In this document: piece by piece, positions 16,498 to 24,037 of the stretch
Layout of the letters: each line of letters starts with the position of its first letter
How positions within the stretch are numbered: position 1 is the stretch's first letter
NCBI RefSeq assembly: GCF_000744835.1
Contig: NZ_JQMS01000001.1
Location: 2,666,001 to 2,730,000, forward strand
DNA: 64,000 nucleotides
Source of the DNA: Flavobacterium sp. 83
Lineage (GTDB): Bacteria; Bacteroidota; Bacteroidia; Flavobacteriales; Flavobacteriaceae
Direction of reading: 5' to 3'
Position numbers and translations under genes: made by a program
Notes under the pieces: model-generated
Seen by the model: the letters and a program-made list of their open reading frames with translations, nothing else
Databases searched by the model: none
What the model was told of the DNA's origin: nothing

Positions 16498-17328
16498 ATG
16501 GATTGGATCACTGCTAAAGAATACGAAGATATCACTTATAAGAAATGCAATGGCGTTGCCAGAATTGCTTTCAACAGGCCGGATGTACGCAATGCGTTCC
16601 GTCCAAAAACGACTGCTGAATTGTATAATGCTTTTTATGACGCTCAGGAAGATACGTCGATAGGAGTAGTTTTACTGTCTGCCGAAGGTCCATCGTCTAA
16701 AGATGGCGTGTATTCTTTTTGCAGTGGCGGAGATCAAAACGCACGCGGTCATCAAGGCTATGTGGGAGAGGATGGACAGCACCGTTTGAATATCTTGGAA
16801 GTACAACGATTAATCCGATTCATGCCAAAAGTTGTTATCGCTGTAGTTCCAGGTTGGGCAGTAGGTGGTGGACACAGTTTACATGTAGTTTGCGATTTGA
16901 CTTTGGCAAGTAAAGAGCACGCAATCTTCAAACAAACCGATGCTGATGTAACGAGTTTTGATGGCGGATACGGTTCGGCATATTTGGCTAAAATGGTTGG
17001 ACAAAAAAAAGCTCGTGAGATTTTCTTCCTTGGACGCAATTATTCAGCTCAAGACGCTATGGATATGGGAATGGTTAATGCCGTTATTCCGCATGCCGAG
17101 TTAGAAGATACTGCTTACGAATGGGCGCAAGAAATTTTGCAAAAATCGCCGATGGCTATCAAAATGCTAAAATTTGCAATGAACCTTACCGATGATGGAA
17201 TGGTGGGGCAGCAGGTTTTTGCTGGTGAAGCCACACGTCTTGCTTATATGACTGAAGAAGCCAAAGAAGGTAGAAATGCATTCTTAGAAAAGAGAAAACC
17301 AAATTTTGAAAAAAAGTGGTTGCCATAA
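16498..17328 (+). CDS. menB: 1,4-dihydroxy-2-naphthoyl-CoA synthase
   Basis: The protein has 276 residues. This crotonase-fold enzyme closes the second ring of menaquinone from o-succinylbenzoyl-CoA. Diagnostic MenB features are visible: FNRPDVRNAFRPKT (about 22-35), the CoA/oxyanion segment SFCSGGDQNARG, the second oxyanion stretch VVPGWAVGGGHSLHVVCDL, TSFDGGYGSAYLAK with the catalytic Asp, and the C-terminal EATRLAYMTEEAKEGRNAFLEKRKP. The C-terminal arm is complete. menA follows 85 bp downstream in the same direction, probably in the same transcript. Confidence 0.96.
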   Translation: MDWITAKEYEDITYKKCNGVARIAFNRPDVRNAFRPKTTAELYNAFYDAQEDTSIGVVLLSAEGPSSKDGVYSFCSGGDQNARGHQGYVGEDGQHRLNILEVQRLIRFMPKVVIAVVPGWAVGGGHSLHVVCDLTLASKEHAIFKQTDADVTSFDGGYGSAYLAKMVGQKKAREIFFLGRNYSAQDAMDMGMVNAVIPHAELEDTAYEWAQEILQKSPMAIKMLKFAMNLTDDGMVGQQVFAGEATRLAYMTEEAKEGRNAFLEKRKPNFEKKWLP

Positions 17329-17413
17329 AAAAGGGTTAAAGTTTTTGGTTAATTGTTTTGTTAAAAACACTTGACTTTTAGCTTTTTGAACTTTAAAATT
17401 TAAAAATAAAATA

Positions 17414-18364
17414 ATGAAACACTGGATTGAAGCTGCACGTTTGCGTACATTACCATTATCGGTTTCGGGAATAATTGTTGGAAGCATGTATGCTTTGGCA
17501 CACCCAACGGATGAAATATTAACCCCAACAGAAGTTTTTAACTGGAGAATATTTGGCTTTGCCATATTGACAACACTTGGACTTCAAATTCTGTCTAATT
17601 TTGCCAATGATTATGGTGATGGGGTAAAAGGAACTGATAATGAAGACAGAATAGGGCCAAAACGTGCTATACAAAGTGGAGTAATTACTCCTGAATCCAT
17701 GAAGCGCGCTATTATAATAACATCTGCACTGACATTGCTTTCAGCGATACTGTTAATATATTATGCATTTAAAGATACTAATTTGTGGTATTCCTTATTC
17801 TATTTGGTTTTAGGTATTTTAGCCATTGCTTCGGCAATTCGTTATACGGTAGGAAATACAGCTTACGGTTACCGGGGGTTTGGTGATATCTTTGTCTTTG
17901 TGTTTTTTGGGCTGGTAAGTACTTTGGGAGTTAACTTTTTGTATTCAAAACAATTGGATTTCGACTTGTTTTTGCCTGCAATTGCTATTGGATTATTGAG
18001 CGTCGGTGTTTTAAATCTGAACAATATGCGTGACGAAGCATCGGATAGAAAGTCAAATAAAAATACAATTGTTGTGAAAATTGGCGGTGCTAAGGCTAAG
18101 AAATACCATTATTTCTTGATTGTTACAGCAATGGTTTTAGTGATAGGTTTTGCAATTTTAGACCATTTTCACTTTGATCAATACTTGTTTTTGCTAGCGT
18201 ACATCCCTTTAACTAAACATTTAATTACTGTTTATAAAAACAACAACCCTAAGGAATTAGATCCCGAATTAAAAAAACTGGCACTAAGTACTTTTGCACT
18301 TTCTGTATTACTTGCCTTCTGTATGATTTTCTTCTTTTCGGATTTGCTTGTCAATAATTATTAA
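17414..18364 (+). CDS. menA: 1,4-dihydroxy-2-naphthoate polyprenyltransferase
   Basis: This 316-residue UbiA-family membrane enzyme has about nine transmembrane segments and attaches the isoprenoid tail to dihydroxynaphthoate. The two aspartate-rich prenyl-diphosphate motifs are present: NFANDYGDGVKGTDNEDR (about 66-83) and NNMRDEASDRKSNKNT (about 198-213). The start MKHWIEAARLRTLPLSVSG is typical of MenA. It lies between menB and a UPF0173 hydrolase gene with short spacings (85 and 33 bp), suggesting one operon. Confidence 0.95.
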   Translation: MKHWIEAARLRTLPLSVSGIIVGSMYALAHPTDEILTPTEVFNWRIFGFAILTTLGLQILSNFANDYGDGVKGTDNEDRIGPKRAIQSGVITPESMKRAIIITSALTLLSAILLIYYAFKDTNLWYSLFYLVLGILAIASAIRYTVGNTAYGYRGFGDIFVFVFFGLVSTLGVNFLYSKQLDFDLFLPAIAIGLLSVGVLNLNNMRDEASDRKSNKNTIVVKIGGAKAKKYHYFLIVTAMVLVIGFAILDHFHFDQYLFLLAYIPLTKHLITVYKNNNPKELDPELKKLALSTFALSVLLAFCMIFFFSDLLVNNY

Positions 18365-18397
18365 ACTAAAATCTCTCTATTTTAAAATTTAATTCAA

Positions 18398-19075
18398 ATG
18401 AAAATAACATTTTACGGTCACGCTTCATTGGGTATAGAAGTTGGTGGCAAACACATTATTGTTGATCCTTATATTTCTGCTAATTTAAAAGCGGGTCATG
18501 TTGATGTCGAAACCTTAAAAGCAGATTACATTTTAGTAACGCACGCCCATGGAGATCATATTCTGGATGTGGAGGCAATTGCCAAAAGAACCAATGCAGT
18601 AATTGTTTCCAATGCTGAAATTGCCACTTATTATTCTCAAAAAGGGTATAAGGCACATCCTATGAATCATGGCGGAAGCTGGAATTTTGACTTTGGGAAA
18701 CTAAAATTTGTAAGTGCAATTCATTCCAGTTCATTTCCTGACGGAAGTTATGGAGGAAATCCTGGTGGTTTTGTTATTGAAGGGGAGCATAAAAATATCT
18801 ACATTGCTGGTGATACGGCGCTTACAATGGACATGAAGCTAATTCCTATGCGTACTAAACTAGATTTAGCGATTCTGCCAATAGGTGATAATTTCACGAT
18901 GGATGTTGACGATGCCATTATTGCTTCTGATTTCCTGGATTGTGATAAAATTCTGGGGTATCATTACGACACTTTTGGTTATATAGAAATCGATCATGAA
19001 GCTGCTATTCGCAAATTCTTCGATAAAGGAAAAGATTTGATGTTACTGGAAATAGGGGATTTTATAGAATTATAA
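18398..19075 (+). CDS. UPF0173 metal-dependent hydrolase (MBL fold)
   Basis: The protein has 225 residues. This metallo-beta-lactamase-fold hydrolase shows the metal-binding motif THAHGDHILD (about 48-57), downstream histidines in MNHGG and AIHSSSFPDG, the Asp-bearing AGDTALTMDM, and the final His in LGYHYDTFG. It belongs to the widespread UPF0173 group, for which no physiological substrate is established. It follows menA by 33 bp and may be cotranscribed, but a role in quinone synthesis is not implied. Confidence 0.87.
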   Translation: MKITFYGHASLGIEVGGKHIIVDPYISANLKAGHVDVETLKADYILVTHAHGDHILDVEAIAKRTNAVIVSNAEIATYYSQKGYKAHPMNHGGSWNFDFGKLKFVSAIHSSSFPDGSYGGNPGGFVIEGEHKNIYIAGDTALTMDMKLIPMRTKLDLAILPIGDNFTMDVDDAIIASDFLDCDKILGYHYDTFGYIEIDHEAAIRKFFDKGKDLMLLEIGDFIEL

Positions 19076-19083
19076 TTTATGTT

Positions 19084-19195
19084 AGCCTGAGCGCAGTCAA
19101 AGGTGGAGCAATTTCCTGCTATCCGCTTGTATCTTTTCTTGCTTAAAGAAAGCAAGAAAAGGATGCCGCTTTTATCAGGGCTAGGGCTTTCGTTG
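19084..19195. repeat. Dispersed palindromic repeat
   Basis: Its parts are CCTGAGCGCAGTCAAAGG at the left, then CTGCTATCCGCTTGTATC, a 12-bp perfect stem CTTTTCTTGCTT/AAGCAAGAAAAG (19133-19144 with 19150-19161), and GGATGCCGCTTTTATCAGGG ending in CTAGGG. The ends pair imperfectly with each other. In reverse complement the order CTAGCCC(T)GAT...stem...GCGGATAGCAGG equals that of the repeat at 14673-14772. It lies between convergent-free, same-strand genes, so it may also act as a terminator. Confidence 0.75.
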
Positions 19196-19271
19196 ATTTA
19201 AAACCTTGAGAATCTTGCAATAAACTTTGCGAATTTTGAGGTTAAATTTTTTTTAAGAACGTAATTCAATC

Positions 19272-20480
19272 ATGCAAAAAAAGAATTTCATTGCTTTATT
19301 TCTGTTTTTAATTGCAACAAATGCCGTTTTTTCTCAAAAAGACGGTTATTGGGATAAAGCTCGCGCAACAACTGAAGAAATTTTAGTTTCAGCCAGAGAC
19401 AGAATAATTATTAAAACCCAAGATTTCCCTGAAGGAACTACCGAAGTGATTTATAGAATAACACTTCTTGATAAAAATCAGCAAATGGCGGGTAGTTTGG
19501 TTTCGGTTTTAAAGGCCATTCCTGACCCAACAGGAATAAGCCAAGGTTCTGCCGGAGCAGTTTTCATCTTGTCTAAAATATCAGGAGATGATAAATGCAA
19601 GTATGCCGTTTTTTCAAGTAGTGATTTAGCTGCAAAATACAAAGCAGACGGAAAAACAGATGACGCTTGTCTGGTTCAGGATACGCCAGTTAGTAAAGAT
19701 GCCAAACGACTTTCTACGGATAAATCGGCTTGTATGAAATTGAATTCTGGGAATTTATGGTTTGGTTTCGAAAGTAAAAACTGGATTATGAACCAAAAAA
19801 TTATTTTGGAAGTCGTGCCTTGGGTCGATAGCAAACTTAGTCGCGGTTGGACGCTTGAGAATAGAAAAGTAATCATTGACCAATGTAAAACATCGAATAT
19901 GGCACAAAAAATGACCAATTCAGATGATTTTTGTGTTTGTATTCTTGATAAAATCCAATCTAAATATAAGTTTAAGGAATTCCAAAAACTATTAGCTATA
20001 GAGCGTTCAAAAGCTTTTAAGGATTTTGGAAACAGCTGTTATAACGAAACAGGGGCTTCTAATGTATTTTATGGGACTTTACGTAAACAGGCATCAGATT
20101 TAGCGAAACAAGGGCTTTATGGTGCTGCAATCACTAAATGGAATGCGATTATTAATAACAATAAGGCAACCGCTTTGGATTATAATGCAATTGGGAATAG
20201 TTATATTTTGACAAAACAATACGGCAAAGCAATTAAATTTCTAAAAGAAGGCGAGAAGCTTGATGATTCTGAGCTATTGATAAAATTGAATTTAGCGCAC
20301 GCTTATTTATTGAATAATAACTATTCATCAGCGAAAGCTATTTATAAGGAATACCAATCTCAAAACGTAACAGATACTTTGAGTTGGACTGAAAAAGTGA
20401 AACAAGATTTCGAAGCTTTTAAAAAGGCAGGAATAATTTCTAATGACTTTGAAAGAGTTTTGAAGTTGATGGAAAAGTAA
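19272..20480 (+). CDS. Exported TPR-repeat protein
   Basis: This 402-residue protein has a cleavable signal peptide (about 1-21, ending NAVFSQ). The N-terminal region (about 25-200) is strand-rich with several cysteines (DDKCKYAVF, DDACLVQ, SACMKLN) and no family I can name. The C-terminal region (about 270-400) has TPR-like helices: AAITKWNAIINNNKATALDYNAIG, YGKAIKFLKEGEKL and LLIKLNLAHAYLLNNNYSSAKAIYKEY. Genes of this type commonly sit between menA and menC in flavobacteria, but no role in quinone synthesis is known to me. Only the TPR part is confidently recognised. Confidence 0.75.
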   Translation: MQKKNFIALFLFLIATNAVFSQKDGYWDKARATTEEILVSARDRIIIKTQDFPEGTTEVIYRITLLDKNQQMAGSLVSVLKAIPDPTGISQGSAGAVFILSKISGDDKCKYAVFSSSDLAAKYKADGKTDDACLVQDTPVSKDAKRLSTDKSACMKLNSGNLWFGFESKNWIMNQKIILEVVPWVDSKLSRGWTLENRKVIIDQCKTSNMAQKMTNSDDFCVCILDKIQSKYKFKEFQKLLAIERSKAFKDFGNSCYNETGASNVFYGTLRKQASDLAKQGLYGAAITKWNAIINNNKATALDYNAIGNSYILTKQYGKAIKFLKEGEKLDDSELLIKLNLAHAYLLNNNYSSAKAIYKEYQSQNVTDTLSWTEKVKQDFEAFKKAGIISNDFERVLKLMEK

Positions 20481-20499
20481 AATTATTCTCTTTAAGGAT

Positions 20500-20560
20500 T
20501 TGTCAAGTCGAGCGCAGTCGAGACTCGTCAATTAGGTCTCGACTGCGCTCGACTTGACAA
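20500..20560. repeat. Perfect 25-bp inverted repeat
   Basis: Arms 20500-20524 and 20536-20560 are perfectly complementary, with core GTCGAGCGCAGTCGAGAC and an 11-nt loop. It lacks a T tract, so it is more likely a dispersed genomic repeat that can stop transcription than a classical terminator. The core GAGCGCAGTC also occurs at 19089-19098. Confidence 0.85.
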
Positions 20561-20632
20561 GATTAGGTATTGCTTATTTTTTTCATACGAATATGTAACT
20601 CAAAATTTATAACTCATAATTCATAATTTTTT

Positions 20633-21679
20633 TTGAAAGCAACTTATCACAAATATATTCTTGATTTTAAACGTCCGTCAGGAACTTCCCGTGGCGTAAT
20701 GACCGAAAAAGAAACTTGGTTTATCGTCTTGGAGCAAGAAGGTAAAAAGGGAATAGGGGAATGTGGAATTCTTCGCGGATTAAGTATTGATGATCGTCTG
20801 GATTATGAAGAAAAATTGCAATGGACCTGCGACAATATTTATCTTGGTAAAGAGCAACTTTGGGAATCATTATTGGAGTTTCCTTCCATCCAATTTGGAG
20901 TCGAAATGGCATTCCAATCTTTAGTGAGTGAGACTCCTTTTTTGCTTTTCCCTTCGGGCTTTACAAATGGTGTAAAATCCATATTGATTAACGGCTTAGT
21001 TTGGATGGGTGAGGAGTTGTTTATGAAGCAACAAATCGAGGAGAAATTAGCGCAGGGCTTTCTATGTATTAAACTTAAAATAGGAGCGATAGATTTCGAT
21101 AAAGAATTGCAATTATTACGGTTTATTCGGGAACATTTTACTCCGGAGCAAGTTGAAATTCGTGTTGATGCGAATGGTGCTTTTGATGAAATTTTAGCTT
21201 TAGACAAATTAACGCAACTGTCTGAATTTGAATTGCATAGTATTGAGCAACCGATACAAAAAAATCACACCGACAGGATGGCAGAGTTGTGTAAAATCAC
21301 TCCATTTCCTATTGCTTTGGATGAAGAGCTGATTGGTGTGTTTACATTGGAAGATAAAGAACAATTATTGGAGAAAATTAAACCGCAATACATTATTTTG
21401 AAGCCTAGTTTTGTAGGCGGATTTAGAGGTACACAAGAATGGATTTCTTTGGCTGAAAAGCATAAAATAGGGTGGTGGATTACTTCAGCTTTAGAGAGTA
21501 ACATTGGACTGAATGCGATTGCACAATGGACGTTTTTACAACATAATTTAATGCCTCAGGGTTTAGGGACAGGAGCGCTTTATACCAATAATTTTGATTG
21601 CCCGCTGGAAGTTTCACAAGGACAATTATGGTATAAAAAAGAGTTGGATTGGGTGTTTGATTTTGATCTTTTGAAGTAG
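20633..21679 (+). CDS. menC: o-succinylbenzoate synthase
   Basis: The protein has 348 residues. This enolase-superfamily enzyme dehydrates the MenD/MenH product. The barrel residues are visible: CIKLKIGA with the catalytic Lys (about 145), IRVDANGAF with the first metal Asp, SIEQPI with Glu, IALDEEL with the third acid, and ILKPSFVGG with the second Lys. The start is an unusual TTG: a stop lies just upstream in frame, the first in-frame ATG is 22 codons later, and the intervening residues KATYHKYILDFKRPSGTSRG are part of the conserved N-terminal sheet. It ends one base before the convergent AI-2E permease gene. Confidence 0.93.
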   Translation: MKATYHKYILDFKRPSGTSRGVMTEKETWFIVLEQEGKKGIGECGILRGLSIDDRLDYEEKLQWTCDNIYLGKEQLWESLLEFPSIQFGVEMAFQSLVSETPFLLFPSGFTNGVKSILINGLVWMGEELFMKQQIEEKLAQGFLCIKLKIGAIDFDKELQLLRFIREHFTPEQVEIRVDANGAFDEILALDKLTQLSEFELHSIEQPIQKNHTDRMAELCKITPFPIALDEELIGVFTLEDKEQLLEKIKPQYIILKPSFVGGFRGTQEWISLAEKHKIGWWITSALESNIGLNAIAQWTFLQHNLMPQGLGTGALYTNNFDCPLEVSQGQLWYKKELDWVFDFDLLK

Positions 21680-21680
21680 A

Positions 21681-22769
21681 TTATTTCGTAGCTTTTTTTT
21701 GCTCGCCGTCTCCTAATAAAACCGATAATGTCTTTAAGCTAGGTGTGCGGTCTGCAATCAATTTTATTATGCTAACGAAGGGAATGAATAATATCATTCC
21801 TGCGGCGCCCCATAAAATGCCTCCTGCAATTACCATTGTTATAATGACAAGCGTGTTTATTTTTAAGCGGCTTCCTACTGCAAAAGGAAATATAATATAA
21901 GCTTCAAGTATTTGTACGATTGAAAATACGATTACAACACCTATTGGATACCAAATAGAATTATACGTTATCCAGGAAACAGCAATAGGCAAGAGCGACG
22001 ATATCATGATTCCTACATAAGGAATAAAAGTTAGGATTGAAGCTATAAATCCGAACAGAAAAGGATGTGGTATCCCAATGATTAATAAGCCAATACTATT
22101 TAAAATCCCAACAATAAGATATACCAATAGCATTCCTTTGATAAAATTATAATAAGCATGAATCGTTTCGATAAGAATTTCGTGAATTATTTTTGTATTT
22201 TCTAAAGGAAAAAGAGCGTAGAGCGCATTGGACAGCATTTGACGATGATATAAAATCAGTGCTGAAAAAACAGGAATAATTAATAGTGAAAAAACGGATT
22301 CAGATAAAGAGTAGGCAAAGCTACGTAATAGTGAAAAAGTTTCTGAACCAGAATTGTTAAAGATGTTTTTGATGAATTCTAATTGTTTTTCGATGCTTAT
22401 ATCAAACCTTTCATAGATTGAAAAGCTTATTGAATTTATTGTTTCCAGAAGCTTTATTCGCAATAATTGCCAATCATTTAAAAATTCTATAAACTGTGTA
22501 AACAGTAAATAAATAATTGTTCCTACTAAAATTAGTACTCCTAAAATAGCAATTATGATTGCAACAGCTTTGTTTATGCCTTTTGTTTCCATCCACTTAC
22601 AAACGGGGTACAAAATAAAACTAATAAGTAATGAAAAGCTCAGCGGGATAAATAATGTTTTTCCAAAATAGAGTATCAAGCAGGATAATACGATTAACTG
22701 AAGAATTTCCAGTGCAGCATATTTTCTGTTTGACTCAAATGGAACGGGATTTTTAGAAAACTGTATCAT
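21681..22769 (-). CDS. AI-2E family transporter (UPF0118)
   Basis: This 362-residue polytopic membrane protein has the family pattern of about eight transmembrane segments: two or three in residues 20-100, a cytoplasmic amphipathic region (about 110-165), then helices from about 170 to 345 including GFIASILTFIPYVGIMISSLLPIAVSW and GGILWGAAGMILFIPFVSIIKLI, the most conserved part. Members export various solutes or ions; autoinducer-2 transport is established only for a few. It is convergent with menC with one base between the stop codons and has no visible operon partner. Confidence 0.85.
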   Translation of the reverse strand: MIQFSKNPVPFESNRKYAALEILQLIVLSCLILYFGKTLFIPLSFSLLISFILYPVCKWMETKGINKAVAIIIAILGVLILVGTIIYLLFTQFIEFLNDWQLLRIKLLETINSISFSIYERFDISIEKQLEFIKNIFNNSGSETFSLLRSFAYSLSESVFSLLIIPVFSALILYHRQMLSNALYALFPLENTKIIHEILIETIHAYYNFIKGMLLVYLIVGILNSIGLLIIGIPHPFLFGFIASILTFIPYVGIMISSLLPIAVSWITYNSIWYPIGVVIVFSIVQILEAYIIFPFAVGSRLKINTLVIITMVIAGGILWGAAGMILFIPFVSIIKLIADRTPSLKTLSVLLGDGEQKKATK

Positions 22770-22882
22770 ACAAATCTTGTATTATAACTATTATTTCATT
22801 TCCGTTTTTTTATAGGAGTATTTTAGATTTATATTCGCTTAATCAGTTATTTGAGCGAATGGAATAAATAAATCTTTTTTTA

Positions 22883-23326
22883 TTAATCTAATAAACGCCT
22901 GTGGTAATTGATCTGGCCCAGATGATAGGTGAGGTGGGTAGTCAAATGGATTAGCATAAATTCAGTAGACGTTTTGGTTTCAAAAACTAAAAGAGGGTAT
23001 TCTTTTTTTAAATCTTCTTCTGATATGGTATTAAGTGCATTGTTAACGGTAACAATGGTTTCTTCAATTTTGTTTATTAATTCTGCTCTTGGGACATTCT
23101 TGAGAGAAAATTCAAGCGCTCTGTTTCTGATATAGCCTGTCTTTCCATATTCGGCTCCAATATACGTATTAAGATTTCCTATTATATGCAGGCAAAGATT
23201 TCCTGCTGAATTAGTGATTCCTTTTTGAATATGCCAAATTTCATTTTCATATTGGTATAACTCAATCTCTAATTTTAATTTGTTTAGATCTCTATCGAAT
23301 AGCGATTTTAAAGTTTCAATTAGCAT
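22883..23326 (-). CDS. DinB-like (DUF1572) four-helix protein
   Basis: The protein has 147 residues with the DinB metal-binding layout: an early helix, LCLHIIGNLNTYIGAEYG with the first His (about 46), and HLTTHLTYHLGQINYHRRLL near the C-terminus supplying the remaining histidines. Such proteins are thiol-dependent metal enzymes or bacillithiol-type transferases; the substrate here is unknown. Its start overlaps the end of the preceding NTF2-like gene by 11 bp, so the two form an operon. Confidence 0.82.
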   Translation of the reverse strand: MLIETLKSLFDRDLNKLKLEIELYQYENEIWHIQKGITNSAGNLCLHIIGNLNTYIGAEYGKTGYIRNRALEFSLKNVPRAELINKIEETIVTVNNALNTISEEDLKKEYPLLVFETKTSTEFMLIHLTTHLTYHLGQINYHRRLLD

Positions 23327-23795
23327 GATTCGTTTCTTTGTACTTTTTCAATGACAACAGTGCTTTTTGTTGTATTTTGTTTTGGAAAAAACCTGTCCAT
23401 CCAAATAGATACCCTTTAGTTCCTAATGCTTGTTTGGACCATTTCCAAATATCAAAGTAATCAGAATGTTTTACGATTAGCCCCTCTTTAAACTGAAATT
23501 TTGCCTGAATAACGTTCACAACTTTTCTGTTGGTTTTACTAAAATTATAGGTAGCTATCCATCGAGCAGAACCAATGTATTCATCCGCTTTTATATCTGA
23601 GAATTCAATTTTTATATTTCCTTTGTTGTTTTCTATGAGCATTTTCCACATTTGACACACATCATTTCCTTTTAATAAACCAAATACAGAGTCCCGAAAT
23701 TGAATATCCGGATGATAACATTCACACATTGTAGTGGCGTCAGCATTTGCAAAAGCAGTATAGAACTTAGTAATGATTTTTTCGTTTGCGGTCAT
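23316..23795 (-). CDS. NTF2/SnoaL-like protein
   Basis: The protein has 159 residues. The first 125 or so have the cone-shaped NTF2-like pattern: ITKFYTAFANADATTMCECYHPDIQFRDSVFG, then strands GSARWIATYNFSKTNRKVVN and FKEGLIVKHSDYFDIWKWSKQALG. The family includes small isomerases, hydrolases and ligand binders, and the function cannot be assigned. Its 3' end overlaps the DinB-like gene by 11 bp. Confidence 0.78.
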   Translation of the reverse strand: MTANEKIITKFYTAFANADATTMCECYHPDIQFRDSVFGLLKGNDVCQMWKMLIENNKGNIKIEFSDIKADEYIGSARWIATYNFSKTNRKVVNVIQAKFQFKEGLIVKHSDYFDIWKWSKQALGTKGYLFGWTGFFQNKIQQKALLSLKKYKETNHAN

Positions 23796-23965
23796 ATTTA
23801 CATAAAGTGATTAGTAAAAATAATGATTTTTTGTTAAAATTTCAGTTTTAAATAGTAATTTTAAAAAAATAAATATTATTTATTCCTAATTTCATTTTTT
23901 GATACACGTAAATTAGTAATTATTCATTGAGTTTGTTTCTTATGGATTTAAAAATAAGATAAAAA

Positions 23966-24001
23966 AAAAGAGGATAGTCTTTTAAGTTTCTATCCTCTTT
24001 T
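23966..24001 (-). terminator. Intrinsic terminator after the OmpA gene
   Basis: AAAAGAGGATAG/CTATCCTCTTTT form a 12-bp perfect stem with a 12-nt loop. On the minus strand it is followed by a T9 run. Confidence 0.9.
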
Positions 24002-24037
24002 AGTATTTATCAAAATTATATTCTTTATTCCTATGAC

